Shown: positions 1 through 9,159 of the stretch, piece by piece
How positions within the stretch are numbered: position 1 is the stretch's first letter
Layout of the letters: each line of letters begins with the position of its first letter
Source: Vibrio sinus
GTDB taxonomy: Bacteria > Pseudomonadota > Gammaproteobacteria > Enterobacterales > Vibrionaceae
Reading direction: 5' to 3'
Assembly: GCF_023634645.1 (NCBI RefSeq)
Contig: NZ_JAMKMR010000002.1
Span: forward strand, 62,001-126,000
Length of the DNA: 64,000 bases
The notes under the pieces: model-generated
Databases searched by the model: none
The model's input: the letters and a program-made list of their open reading frames with translations, nothing else
Told to the model about the DNA's origin: nothing
Program-made: the position numbers and the translations under genes

Positions 1-43
1 TGATTAGCGCATATTCTCCACCAAGCGTGTTTAGGTAGGCAAA

Positions 44-1087
44 GTGAAAAAGTTATTGGTAATCCGGAACGATAAAATTGGCGACTTTATGCTGGCGTGG
101 CCAAGCTTCGCCATGCTCAAGCAGTCTTTACCTGATTGGCAAGTCACAGCTCTCGTGCCTAATTACACCGCTGATTTAGCTAAGCTATGTCCTTGGATAG
201 ATGAAGTCATAGTGGACTGCGGGAAAGAATCGGAAAAAAAAGCACAAAAAGCACTAGTTGAACAACTAAAGTCCAAACAGTTTGATGCGTCAATCAACTT
301 ATTCTCGACCACTTATAATGCCAAATTGGTTTGGAAAGCGAACATTCCCTATCGCCTTGCCCCTGCAACGAAAATCGCGCAGATTTTTTACAATAAAAGA
401 GTTAAGCAAAAGCGCTCTCAGTCTGCAAAGCCCGAGTTTGAATATAACCTTGATTTGGTTCGTTCATTCTTGACCGATATCGGCCAAGTTACAATCGAAC
501 CTCATGCGCCGTATTTGTCGTTTTCTTCTCAACAATTGCAAGCACAAAGAAGTAAGCTTGCTGCCAATTTAGGCCTGAATGAGCTTAAACCTTGGTGCTT
601 TGTTCATGCGGGTAGCGGAGGATCAGCTAATAATTTATCTTTGCACCAATATTGCCAGCTGATTTCGGGGCTCGAAGGGGAGCACGAAGTGGTATTGACG
701 GCCGGTCCTGGCGAAGAAGAAAAGGCGGTGGAACTGAGAGCATTGCTGGCTGAATCTGGCAAGAAAGCCAAGGTATACAGTAAAAATGATGGCTTAGTAG
801 ATTTTGCCACATCCATTGCTTGCGCCAACCTGTTTATTGCAGGCTCCACTGGGCCGCTCCATATCGCAGCCGCAGCGGATGTTCCTACTGTTGGTTTCTT
901 CCCTTCTAAACGCTCTGCAACCCCTCTTAGATGGAAGCCGATTAACTCTGAGGGTCGACATATTGCTTTTTGTCCTCCTAAAGCGGAAGATAAGCAAAGC
1001 CAGGAAGATATGTCGCGAGTGGATTTATCGTTGGCCATTAAAACTATTAATGACTATAACTTCGGCAGTAATGGATTTCCAACTTAG
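44..1087 (+). CDS. Glycosyltransferase family 9 (heptosyltransferase-like)
   Basis: This 347-residue protein opens with the GT9 signature (KKLLVIRNDKIGDFMLAWPS), the N-terminal Rossmann strand plus the K-GD loop of ADP-heptose:LPS heptosyltransferases. A C-terminal segment ending GSTGPLHIAAAADVPTVGFF is the nucleotide-sugar binding half. The start is GTG, with an AGG a few bases upstream. It most likely adds heptose or a related sugar to the LPS core at the inner face of the inner membrane; the acceptor cannot be read from sequence. It converges on the GT4 gene and overlaps it tail-to-tail by 41 bp. Three other GT9 genes lie in the window, so this is a paralogue rather than the canonical WaaF. 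Confidence 0.85.
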   Translation: MKKLLVIRNDKIGDFMLAWPSFAMLKQSLPDWQVTALVPNYTADLAKLCPWIDEVIVDCGKESEKKAQKALVEQLKSKQFDASINLFSTTYNAKLVWKANIPYRLAPATKIAQIFYNKRVKQKRSQSAKPEFEYNLDLVRSFLTDIGQVTIEPHAPYLSFSSQQLQAQRSKLAANLGLNELKPWCFVHAGSGGSANNLSLHQYCQLISGLEGEHEVVLTAGPGEEEKAVELRALLAESGKKAKVYSKNDGLVDFATSIACANLFIAGSTGPLHIAAAADVPTVGFFPSKRSATPLRWKPINSEGRHIAFCPPKAEDKQSQEDMSRVDLSLAIKTINDYNFGSNGFPT

Positions 1088-2186
1088 CAATATGCTCTTT
1101 TAGTGAGAACTTTTTCTCAGCACGTTGGTAGGCCTTACTAGAGACAGTTTTAGCTAACGCCGGTCTTTCATAAAACTTAGCAATTGAATCTGCAATCTCT
1201 TTGGGCTCCAGTGGGTTACAAAGAAGCGCTGCATCTGAAAGAACCTCGGGCAGAGCTCCAGTATTTGCTGCAACGATAGGCTTTTGTGCGGACATGGCTT
1301 CAATGGCAGTCAAGCCAAAGGCTTCATTGTAATAGGGTAAGCAAACAGAGTCTGCCGCAGATAGGACATTTAGTACATCCTTACGATAGCCAGTGAAGTG
1401 TACTACATTTTGTAGCCCAAGTTCTTCGACACGTTTTTTTAGTCTACTAACGAATTCCTCTTCAGAACCTAGATCTTTAGTTAGTCCGCCAATGATTAAA
1501 AGCTCAACATCTGACCTTTGCTTGCGCATAACAGCGATAGCTTCGAGTAGTTCCATTTGCCCTTTACCTTGACATATTCTGCCTAAGCAACCGACAACGT
1601 AGCTGGTTTTATTAATTCCTAACTCATCACGAACTTTTTCTGGGTTGTGTGATGCCAATTCTTGTGGATTGGGTATGTACGTGCCGAGCCAAAGTTTTTC
1701 TATTTTTTCCGGCACAATTGGCAAGGCTTTGAGGTTGCGTTGATAGGTTTCGTTACTGATAGAAAGAACTTGGTCGACATGGGAGTATGACCAACGATGA
1801 AAAAGGCTCTTTTTGGGGCGTTTTGCTCCCATGTGCTCGGTGAAATATATTTTAAAACTTTTGAGGCTATCGAGAATGGCCGCGATTAATATATCTCCTG
1901 ATTTATGGCAGTGAATGATTTCGACATTCTTCTCTTTTAGCCATATTAGTAGCGATGGAATTTTTGTCAGAAGGAGTGACTTTTTGCTAGAGACGGAGAA
2001 CGTTTCGAGGCCACTTTCTTCCATTGCCCCTTCGACCCAAGAGTCTGATAAGCATAGACCGTACACCTTATAACCTAACGATAAGAACTCTTTTCCAACC
2101 TTAGCAGGGTAAGCTTCTAAACCTCCGGCGCCCTTAGATAGGCATATATGCAATATTGATGGTTGTTTGCTCACGATAAGTTCCAT
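1047..2186 (-). CDS. Glycosyltransferase family 4, LPS core
   Basis: A GT-B fold retaining glycosyltransferase of about 379 residues. The N-terminal motif (LHICLSKGAGGLEAYPAKVG) and the C-terminal donor-binding motif (PYYNEAFGLTAIEAMSAQKP, an E-x7-E type motif) are typical of GT4. I place the start at the ATG at 2186 rather than the upstream start at 2210, because the extra eight residues precede the conserved first strand. It lies with the WaaE-like and OpsX-like genes and probably adds a core hexose or heptose in the cytoplasm. The donor sugar is not determinable. Its 3' end overlaps the convergent GT9 gene. Confidence 0.85.
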   Translation of the reverse strand: MELIVSKQPSILHICLSKGAGGLEAYPAKVGKEFLSLGYKVYGLCLSDSWVEGAMEESGLETFSVSSKKSLLLTKIPSLLIWLKEKNVEIIHCHKSGDILIAAILDSLKSFKIYFTEHMGAKRPKKSLFHRWSYSHVDQVLSISNETYQRNLKALPIVPEKIEKLWLGTYIPNPQELASHNPEKVRDELGINKTSYVVGCLGRICQGKGQMELLEAIAVMRKQRSDVELLIIGGLTKDLGSEEEFVSRLKKRVEELGLQNVVHFTGYRKDVLNVLSAADSVCLPYYNEAFGLTAIEAMSAQKPIVAANTGALPEVLSDAALLCNPLEPKEIADSIAKFYERPALAKTVSSKAYQRAEKKFSLKEHIAKLEIHYCRSYSH

Positions 2187-2264
2187 TTTTGTGATTAGTA
2201 ACAACAGCATAATAGAGCCAATTTTTCATGTATGCCAATAGATTGACTCAAAGCTTATAGCTAG

Positions 2265-3035
2265 TTATCGTTTTTCACTATTTCTTACCCATAGATCTGC
2301 ATATTTTACAAACGTGGAGTGTGCCGATAATAGTGAAAGAAGAAATCCTTGCTTGCCATCTAGAAAGCCTACCTTTAACACATACATTTTTAAAAAGCAG
2401 CCTAGGGCATGAAGAATGCCTTGGCTAATACTGCTGGATTTACCGCGTTCTTCACCTTGTTCAGCCCAGGCTTTTGCGTAGCCTGCTGATTTAACTAAGT
2501 AGTGATGGACGTCATTGTATGTGTAATGGATTGCGTCACCAGTTAGGCTCTCAATCTGCATTGACGAAGACACTTCAACTTTTTCATGTACAAGGGAGTC
2601 ATTGTACTGAGTGAGCTTGGTGGGGTAGAGGCGAATTACTTTATCAGGGTACCAGCCACAATGACGAATATAGCGGCCAAAAACCCAACTTAAGCGAGGA
2701 AACTGATAGACCGTATTTAGTTTGTTGCTGGCTACCGCAAATAGTATACTCTGTTTGAGTTCTGGCGTGACTCGTTCATCGGCATCAAGCCAAAGAATAT
2801 AATCAGATTGAACGTAAGTTTGTGCTAAACGGCGTTGTGGCCCAAATCCGGGCCAATTTTCGTTAACGTAAAATTTGTCGGTATAGTTACGCGCAATTTC
2901 TTCGGTCTCGTCAGTACTTCCTGAGTCAAGAATAACGATTTCATCTACCCAGCCTTTGACCGTATCCAAACAGGCTTTTAAGTGTAGTGCTTCGTTTTTT
3001 GCAATGATGGCGACGGCTAAAGTAGGTTTAGTCAC
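2265..3035 (-). CDS. waaE: WaaE/KdtX-type glycosyltransferase family 2
   Basis: A 256-residue GT2 protein. The nucleotide-binding start ([20 protein letters not shown]), [11 protein letters not shown] and the metal-binding LDADERV segment are all present. Length and motif set match the WaaE/KdtX (LgtF) family, which adds a beta-1,4-linked glucose to heptose I of the LPS inner core. It lies 65 bp downstream of the OpsX-like heptosyltransferase, which fits an enzyme acting on the product of that step. The assignment to the family is strong; the exact sugar and linkage are inferred from characterised relatives. Confidence 0.8.
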   Translation of the reverse strand: MTKPTLAVAIIAKNEALHLKACLDTVKGWVDEIVILDSGSTDETEEIARNYTDKFYVNENWPGFGPQRRLAQTYVQSDYILWLDADERVTPELKQSILFAVASNKLNTVYQFPRLSWVFGRYIRHCGWYPDKVIRLYPTKLTQYNDSLVHEKVEVSSSMQIESLTGDAIHYTYNDVHHYLVKSAGYAKAWAEQGEERGKSSSISQGILHALGCFLKMYVLKVGFLDGKQGFLLSLLSAHSTFVKYADLWVRNSEKR

Positions 3036-3100
3036 TCGGTATCCTTAAGCATGTGTGAAGAGGGAGTCAAACTAATGATGCATTGTATAGCAGCCTGAAA

Positions 3101-4156
3101 CTACTTCAAATCAAAGTCATCAACTACTTTGTTGAACATGTCGATTACTTGTTTAGATTCGATTAGATTCATGGCAGTCTTATCTTTTACCCGAGTTCGC
3201 CAACTCACTTCCGATGGCGATTTTCCTGTCTCTGCTTTTAAGGCTTCTTCGTATACAGAAACTACATAATCAAGGTACCTATATGGCCCTGTACGCTCTG
3301 GGTTGTGGTGGGCATATAATCCTATCACAGGTGTATTCATTGCATTGGCTATGTGGACAGGTCCTGTGTCTGGTGCCACCAGAATATCAGCTGCATCGAG
3401 TAGTGCTAGTATTTCTGAGAGGCTGCTTTTTCCAACTAAATTGATGACTGGGAAAGAAATTAGGTCTTCTATTTCCTTGGATAAACTAACCTCTATTTGA
3501 GCAGGACTACCAGCCAAAACGATATTCCAGCCCAATTTGTGCACATGTGTGAGAAGGTCTGCATAACCTTTTGCATGCCAGTTTTTATATGCTTTACTAG
3601 CCGCAGGCACTACGACAAGGTTTCGCTTCGCTTTATATGTATGTTTTAACGCCCAATTTTTGTTTTCGTTTGAATATGTGATGGACCAGTTTGGCGTGAT
3701 ATCTTTGACGCCTAGAGTTTCAGCAAAAGCAAGTAAACCGTCAAGCACATGCATTTTCTGGGGAGAGGGGACCTTTATATTGGTAAATAGATGCTGAAAG
3801 TCTTGGCTACGTGCAGAGTCAAAACCTAGTTTGTATTTTGCTTTAATACCGATAGCTGCGATACTCGCTCGAAATGCATATTGCATATGTAAAAGTGCAT
3901 CAAACCGTTCGTCGTCTAGCTGCTTCCAGAGCTTCGTATATCCTTTCCAACCTTCTTTTTTATCGAAAACAATGACTCGAACACCGCTTATATTTTCTAA
4001 CAATCTGGCCTCAAGCTTTCCGGTAACCCATGTGATCATAGTGTCGGGCCACTGCTTTTGAATACATTGCACCGCTGCAACGGTATTGCAGACATCACCG
4101 ATGGCTGATAAGCGAAGAACACAAATCGATTTTGGAGGAGAGGTAAACAGAGCCAT
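3101..4156 (-). CDS. opsX: Heptosyltransferase I, OpsX-type (GT9)
   Basis: This 351-residue GT9 protein starts ALFTSPPKSICVLRLSAIGD, closely resembling the opening of Haemophilus OpsX, and has the C-terminal PDTGPVHIANAMNTPVIGLY motif. OpsX-type enzymes add the first heptose to Kdo-4-phosphate, in contrast to enterobacterial WaaC, which acts on a Kdo disaccharide. A Kdo kinase gene (kdkA) lies divergently about 100 bp away, which agrees with this acceptor. No WaaC-like gene is visible in the window. The enzyme should act on the cytoplasmic face of the inner membrane. Confidence 0.75.
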   Translation of the reverse strand: MALFTSPPKSICVLRLSAIGDVCNTVAAVQCIQKQWPDTMITWVTGKLEARLLENISGVRVIVFDKKEGWKGYTKLWKQLDDERFDALLHMQYAFRASIAAIGIKAKYKLGFDSARSQDFQHLFTNIKVPSPQKMHVLDGLLAFAETLGVKDITPNWSITYSNENKNWALKHTYKAKRNLVVVPAASKAYKNWHAKGYADLLTHVHKLGWNIVLAGSPAQIEVSLSKEIEDLISFPVINLVGKSSLSEILALLDAADILVAPDTGPVHIANAMNTPVIGLYAHHNPERTGPYRYLDYVVSVYEEALKAETGKSPSEVSWRTRVKDKTAMNLIESKQVIDMFNKVVDDFDLK

Positions 4157-4254
4157 TTTCCCAGATATTCTTATGATTGAGTTTGGATTATGAAGTTTGT
4201 TGGGATAGATGTAAAATGCCTTTTTCTTTGGCGAATGATTGTAGCTCTTAGACG

Positions 4255-4959
4255 ATGAAAGAACTTTCTACCCCGAAACAAATGATTTGGTATGACGAAT
4301 CTTTATTAGCTGAAGACCCTGTTCTTAGCTTTGACCCTGATTTTTGGCGTTCTGCGAATAAAGTAATAGGAAGTGCAAAGGGAAGAGGGGTGACATGGTT
4401 TGTAAAAACTACGAATGGTGAAGCAGCGCTTCGTCACTATCGTCGTGGCGGGTTGTTTGGGAAACTTATCAAAGATACTTATTGGTTTTCTGGGTGGAAG
4501 AAAACACGTAGCTATCAGGAGTTTCTATTGCTTAACCATTTGAACAAAGCTGGTGTCAATGTTCCTAGGCCAGTAGCTGCTAGAGCAACAAGAAGTCTAC
4601 TTGGTTATCGTGCCGATATATTGAGTGAAAAAGTTCCTAACGCTCGAGATTTGGTTGCCATTTTAAAAGAAACGGCTCTGCCACCTGAAACATATAATAA
4701 AATTGGCCAAGAAATTCGTAAGATGCATGATGCTCAAGTCAATCACACTGATCTTAATATCCATAACATTCTGATTGATGATCGTGAGAAAGTTTGGATT
4801 ATCGATTTTGACAAATGCTATTCGCAAAACGCTGAACAATGGAAGCGCAGTAATTTAGATAGGCTAAAGCGCTCGTTTGCCAAAGAGTTAAACAAGCGCA
4901 GTGTGCATTGGTGTGAAGATGACTGGCAGGCTTTGTTAACAGGCTACAGACGTTCGTAA
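4255..4959 (+). CDS. kdkA: 3-deoxy-D-manno-octulosonic acid (Kdo) kinase
   Basis: A 234-residue protein kinase-like LPS kinase. The catalytic loop HTDLNIHNIL (H-x-D-x4-N) and the metal-binding IIDFDKC segment are present, and the N-terminal half carries the KTTNGEAALRHYRRGG region typical of KdkA. The enzyme phosphorylates Kdo at O-4 on lipid A, giving a single phosphorylated Kdo in the inner core. It is transcribed divergently from the OpsX-like gene and overlaps the convergent WavE gene by 16 bp at its 3' end. The ribosome binding site is weak. The family assignment is firm. Confidence 0.9.
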   Translation: MKELSTPKQMIWYDESLLAEDPVLSFDPDFWRSANKVIGSAKGRGVTWFVKTTNGEAALRHYRRGGLFGKLIKDTYWFSGWKKTRSYQEFLLLNHLNKAGVNVPRPVAARATRSLLGYRADILSEKVPNARDLVAILKETALPPETYNKIGQEIRKMHDAQVNHTDLNIHNILIDDREKVWIIDFDKCYSQNAEQWKRSNLDRLKRSFAKELNKRSVHWCEDDWQALLTGYRRS

Positions 4960-5894
4960 TATATCTTGGATTTTATCCAGTTTCTCAGCCCTTTGTGAAA
5001 AAATCGTATTAGGTAGCCACTGTACCATTTTAGCTTAAAGCTTAATGGCGTAGTTGAGCCTATTTTAAATTCCTTCTCGTACAGCCACTTCCAGCGCATA
5101 AATGTGTAGTAGTAGTAAGGGAAGTCACAGTAGCCTAATTGCAATCGTTCTGGAACCTGCAAGCCGATTTGCTTGCCATCAGTAATGATGATGTTATTTA
5201 GTAAATGGTTGTAAGACTCTTCAACATTCTCTGCATTTCCTAATTCATCGGTAACAACCAGCTTTTTTTTCTTATTTATAAAGCTAACCCACAACTCTTG
5301 CTCAACATGTGTTAGGCGCTTTGGAAAGTTTCTGTGCTGGATTTTTCCTTTATATTGAGGGTTGTATATATAGTCAGGGAAGAGTGGAATATCCCATAAG
5401 TTAACTAAATCTTCTGTCTCGCCAAAATGGAAAAAGTCTGAAAAAAAGTAAGGGATCTTGCGCCCTTTCTCTACCTCTTTGGCAAAAAAATTGGTCGATA
5501 CAATTCGATTGTTAAATAAAGAATATTGTTTGTTTCGTTCTGGAAAGGCTGTAAAAAAATCGACAAATGCTCTACTAGTGATGTAGTTGTCGGTTCGCAT
5601 TTTTACAGCATACTTGGTTGTAACGGATTTTAAACCTTGTGCTGTTGACAATACTTGGCGATTAACATTGGTTGTCCTTGCGTTCCCTTTTTTGTCATAG
5701 GCCATGATTGTCGGGCCAGGGTCTCTATTTTCAAGTAAAGCATCAACATGTAAGTGGTCAACCTTCTGATTTTCCCATGTAGAAAGAATAATGAAGCTAC
5801 CAGGAAATAAGTTGCGTATATTTTTAATGGATAGCTCAGTAACGTCTTCAACTACAGGGCCTTGGAGTACGAAGGTAATATCGTTATTTTTCAT
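4944..5894 (-). CDS. WavE-family LPS synthesis protein (copy 2)
   Basis: A 316-residue protein beginning MKNNDITFVLQGPV, with FIILSTWENQ, VTTKYAVKMRTDNYI and DFFHFGETEDL segments. These match the WavE family first described in Vibrio cholerae LPS core clusters. The biochemical activity of the family is not established to my knowledge; its length and RTDNYI segment are compatible with a glycosyltransferase. It is the last gene of the long core operon. It directly follows a paralogue with only one base between them, which suggests tandem duplication followed by strong divergence. It ends in a 16-bp overlap with kdkA. Confidence 0.8.
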   Translation of the reverse strand: MKNNDITFVLQGPVVEDVTELSIKNIRNLFPGSFIILSTWENQKVDHLHVDALLENRDPGPTIMAYDKKGNARTTNVNRQVLSTAQGLKSVTTKYAVKMRTDNYITSRAFVDFFTAFPERNKQYSLFNNRIVSTNFFAKEVEKGRKIPYFFSDFFHFGETEDLVNLWDIPLFPDYIYNPQYKGKIQHRNFPKRLTHVEQELWVSFINKKKKLVVTDELGNAENVEESYNHLLNNIIITDGKQIGLQVPERLQLGYCDFPYYYYTFMRWKWLYEKEFKIGSTTPLSFKLKWYSGYLIRFFHKGLRNWIKSKIYYERL

Positions 5895-5895
5895 T

Positions 5896-6834
5896 TCATT
5901 TCGCTGCGTGAGATTTTGAAGAGAAAAGACGGAGTAGGCGGCTTTCTAGCTCTCGGTACTGGCGGTAAATTCGTTTTATATCTAGTGGCTTCCCTGTTAA
6001 GCCAGCAAGGTACTTCCAGTCTTCTAAATCGTATTCTAGGGAAATATTACCGCGTTTATAAAAACGCTCAGTAACGTCGAGCCCCAGCATACTCGGTTCG
6101 CAAACAATGAGATTGTTTGCAATAAACTTGCGCCAAAAGTCTTTTCCGAGCCCCGCATCGTCATTAGATTTGCTGTTGATGTGCAGTTCCTTATCCGTTA
6201 ATCGAGAAAGCCAATGTAAGAATAGGAATTGTTCGGTAGCAGGGTGTCGAGACTTGTATCCTGGCTTTTTATGGAAATGTAGCTCTGGAATTGGCTGTTG
6301 AGGCCAAATCTTCAGTAAATCGGCAGTTTCTCCAAAATCGAATAAGTCACTCTTATGAAAGTATACTGGTAGTCCAGCATGGGATGAAATAAAAAACGCA
6401 CTACTAGTAATGACTCTATTGTTCAAATAGCAAAATGAACCATCGCGTTTTGTAGCACTATATTGCTCGTACAGATCAACAAACTGGCGGCTGGCGATAA
6501 GGTTATCAGTGCGTACCTTTGCTGCATATTTAGTGGTGACTGCCAATAAGCCTTGGTGCGAACTCAATAACTGGCGATTGTTGTTCAGTGTCTGTTTTTC
6601 ACCATCATTGAAGACATCGTTGGAACCCGGATCATCTAACAGCAAGGTATGGTCAACATTTAACTGGGAGGTATCTTGTCCTTTCCAAGTTGACAATATA
6701 ATTGTTGATTTAGGGAACAACTGGCGTATTGAGGCGATACTTTTTTGTGTAATTCCTTCACCTTGCTCCCTGCCTTTGAATGAGCTAACTGGTCCCTGGA
6801 TGACAAAAGAGATGTCATTATCATCGATCTTCAT
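5896..6834 (-). CDS. WavE-family LPS synthesis protein (copy 1)
   Basis: A 312-residue paralogue of the next gene. It shares DISFVIQGPV, TIILSTWKGQ, VTTKYAAKVRTDNLI and DLFDFGETADL with it, in the same order and spacing. It belongs to the WavE family of Vibrio LPS core genes. Two adjacent divergent copies suggest two successive additions to the core oligosaccharide, but no donor or acceptor can be assigned. It lies 7 bp after the nucleotidyltransferase gene and is presumably translated from the same message. Confidence 0.8.
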   Translation of the reverse strand: MKIDDNDISFVIQGPVSSFKGREQGEGITQKSIASIRQLFPKSTIILSTWKGQDTSQLNVDHTLLLDDPGSNDVFNDGEKQTLNNNRQLLSSHQGLLAVTTKYAAKVRTDNLIASRQFVDLYEQYSATKRDGSFCYLNNRVITSSAFFISSHAGLPVYFHKSDLFDFGETADLLKIWPQQPIPELHFHKKPGYKSRHPATEQFLFLHWLSRLTDKELHINSKSNDDAGLGKDFWRKFIANNLIVCEPSMLGLDVTERFYKRGNISLEYDLEDWKYLAGLTGKPLDIKRIYRQYRELESRLLRLFSSKSHAAK

Positions 6835-6841
6835 CTGTGCT

Positions 6842-7576
6842 CTACTTTTTCAAGAAATCGTCGTACTCGCTTGGGACACCACAAAAAATGACGTCATCAT
6901 TTTCAATCAGGTGGTAGTGAATATCTAAACCCTGCTGGATGAGAAAGTTATACAGCGGAGCGATATAAAGCTCGCCTTTTTCCCACTCACTGCTTGGTTT
7001 TGCTAGATAATCTGCGTACGCATCTTGGTAGTGTTGGGCTGAAGCAAAATGGTATAAGCCCGTACTACATAAGTTCGAAATTGGTCTTTTCTCCGCAGTT
7101 TGAATCACCTTGGTTGACATGCTTGACTTAGGTTTAGCAAAAGACCAGTTATCGCCCCCGCCTTTAAATACTTCTAGGTATCCAGCTCCGTGCTTGGCGA
7201 CGTCAGGAAAGCGAAAGTTGGGCCGAAACGTATCAATATTGAAGACTGTAATGTCACCTTGATGATTGACCCCCTGATTTGCTAAGTAGTCTAAACCTAG
7301 CGCAACAGTCTCCGCTTGACCGCGAGTTTCATTCTCTAGCGGTGCAATGTGGTACTCGCTGATACCCAGTTTCATGGCTTGCTTGGCTACAAACTCAGGA
7401 GTATCAAAATCTTTTCTAACAATAAATAGAAATGGCTTGCTTTTGAAGTAATGCTCGAAGCTTCCCACAGAGTGTTCAAATAGGGTTTTACCATGCGCTT
7501 CAAGCATGTATTTTGGTTGGGTGTAGCCAGCTTTAAAAAAGCGAGAGCTTAAGCCTGCCATAGGGATAATAATCAT
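6842..7576 (-). CDS. Sugar/alcohol-phosphate nucleotidyltransferase
   Basis: A 244-residue NTP transferase. The N-terminal MAGLSSRFFKAGYTQPKYML matches the G-x-G-x-R-x-P-K signature loop of nucleotidyltransferases that activate sugar or alcohol phosphates, and FNIDTFRP supplies the metal-binding aspartate. The size (about 240 residues, no left-handed helix domain) is closer to LicC/HddC-type enzymes than to GlmU or RmlA. Its start overlaps the end of the kinase fusion gene by 4 bp (ATGA), so the two are probably translationally coupled. I infer that it makes an NDP- or CDP-activated donor for core decoration; the substrate is unknown. Confidence 0.75.
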   Translation of the reverse strand: MIIIPMAGLSSRFFKAGYTQPKYMLEAHGKTLFEHSVGSFEHYFKSKPFLFIVRKDFDTPEFVAKQAMKLGISEYHIAPLENETRGQAETVALGLDYLANQGVNHQGDITVFNIDTFRPNFRFPDVAKHGAGYLEVFKGGGDNWSFAKPKSSMSTKVIQTAEKRPISNLCSTGLYHFASAQHYQDAYADYLAKPSSEWEKGELYIAPLYNFLIQQGLDIHYHLIENDDVIFCGVPSEYDDFLKK

Positions 7577-9159
7577 TGTGCTAACCTTTGTAATATGCGG
7601 TGCAGTCTAAATGCATTTGCAAATAGGGCATCTTGTCTCGCCGGGCAGTCTGCGTGCAGTGGTAACATTGAAAGGAACAACTGTATTTGCATGGCATACA
7701 AGTGTCGGCTTTCTAATCCAAAATGTTTCTCAATTAACTCAATAAATGCTTGTTGAGTGTCTTTATGATCATTGTCTTCATCGATTGTGAGGCGAATGTT
7801 ATGCCCATTAACGTCAACATCGCAATAGCCGGCGATTATCCAGTCATAAAGACCTAAAATAGAATGACTGAGTTTCGCAATGTCGTATCGAATATCGCCA
7901 TATAAGGTAGGCTTGCCATCTGGGAGCATACCACGAGGGTCTATGGTTTTTATTTTGCTGGCTCTAAAATCATATAAAATATTGCTAAAACAGAAATCAC
8001 CGTGCAGTACGCTCAGTTTACTTTCACCATTAGGTAAGTGATTTTCACTATCTCTTAATATACGTTCTAGGCTGATAGCTTGATGCCCATTGAATGACCA
8101 CTGTTCTGTTAAGCGAATACCTTTGCTTTTACAGTATTCACTTATACGCTGCTTTGTTTTTACGCCAAACAATATATCGAGGGTATTAGCAGTTTGTACT
8201 TCTTGTGGCCGCTCTTTAAAGCAATCGGAGAGAAACTCAATACAGCTGGTCAATATTTGTTGCCAACTGTGGCTAGGTAGCTTGGAGAAAACATACAATT
8301 CGTTGAGAGCTGTAAGATGTAAGTACTCAAGTCGGTACGATATCTTCCCACCTTGGCTCTCTGTGCCTAAGTATTGTGGGATATAGCCCCTAAGAGAGAA
8401 AGGCAACCGTTCAAACCAGTTTGCTTCCGCCGCGATTTTTTTATCTTTTACACTCGACTTTTCAATGAATTTAGCGTTGATACTCAGCTCATTGAAAGCT
8501 CTTTGCGTTGTAAAATCAGCTTTCGAATGGTAATACGTATTGACATGGCCGAAGTCTAACCAACCTTCAGACTCTATTGGGGTTAACCCTATGCTTTGGT
8601 TGTATTTGTTTAAGCCTTCAATGAATTGCCACTCACTTTGAGTAATGCTCTTTATCAGCTCTCTAGGCTGACTAAATTTAAAATAACCATCGATAATTCG
8701 GTTCGACTCTGTCGCTCTCATCGGCGTATCGTCATTCAACCATTGATCGCTGTCATTGGTCAATATTGCCCAATTATAGCTGTCGCTACTTGAGGAGACG
8801 CTGACGATGTCATCTCCAGTAGGTAGTCGTTGGTATAGGGTATCGCCATAAAGGACATGTAAAGGTTTATTTAAAGCGTGTCCACTTAAATTGATCGCTG
8901 CTACTAAGGAAGCACCTAGACTTAATCCGTCTGGAGTTTGAATTACTTTGATTTTGTTTTCATCTAGCCAAGCTTGATCAAGTGGGCTCACTTGATAGGA
9001 CTCTGGAATGGATAGGTAAACTTGCACGCCGGAAGGTGCTAGACATGTTTGGTGCTTAAAAAGTCGGCGGTTTCCAAGCGGCAAAAAGCTGGGTGGAAGT
9101 TTACCAAACTCTGATTCGAGTTCTTGCCCAACATAAGCTGCAGACATGATCAGGAACAT
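7573..9159 (-). CDS. Nucleotidyltransferase-like / APH-type kinase fusion protein
   Basis: A 528-residue two-domain protein. Roughly residues 1-220 resemble an NTP transferase (LPLGNRRLFKHQ, VLYGDTLYQRL, and GWLDFGHVNTYYHSK) but lack the usual glycine-rich G-x-G-x-R loop, so this half may be non-catalytic. Roughly residues 250-528 are an aminoglycoside/choline kinase-like domain with catalytic LHGDFCFSNIL (H-x-D-x4-N) and metal-binding TIDPRG. A good ribosome site (AAGGA) supports the ATG at 9159, which overlaps the phosphatase gene by 10 bp. It sits between a HAD phosphatase and a second nucleotidyltransferase. A kinase step before nucleotidyl activation is the natural inference. Confidence 0.7.
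   Translation of the reverse strand: MFLIMSAAYVGQELESEFGKLPPSFLPLGNRRLFKHQTCLAPSGVQVYLSIPESYQVSPLDQAWLDENKIKVIQTPDGLSLGASLVAAINLSGHALNKPLHVLYGDTLYQRLPTGDDIVSVSSSSDSYNWAILTNDSDQWLNDDTPMRATESNRIIDGYFKFSQPRELIKSITQSEWQFIEGLNKYNQSIGLTPIESEGWLDFGHVNTYYHSKADFTTQRAFNELSINAKFIEKSSVKDKKIAAEANWFERLPFSLRGYIPQYLGTESQGGKISYRLEYLHLTALNELYVFSKLPSHSWQQILTSCIEFLSDCFKERPQEVQTANTLDILFGVKTKQRISEYCKSKGIRLTEQWSFNGHQAISLERILRDSENHLPNGESKLSVLHGDFCFSNILYDFRASKIKTIDPRGMLPDGKPTLYGDIRYDIAKLSHSILGLYDWIIAGYCDVDVNGHNIRLTIDEDNDHKDTQQAFIELIEKHFGLESRHLYAMQIQLFLSMLPLHADCPARQDALFANAFRLHRILQRLAQ

Noticed and set aside
604..1038. Long minus-strand frame opposite the first GT9 gene
   Set aside because: It lies fully inside the GT9 gene on the other strand and its translation resembles no protein family; the GT9 motifs are unmistakable.
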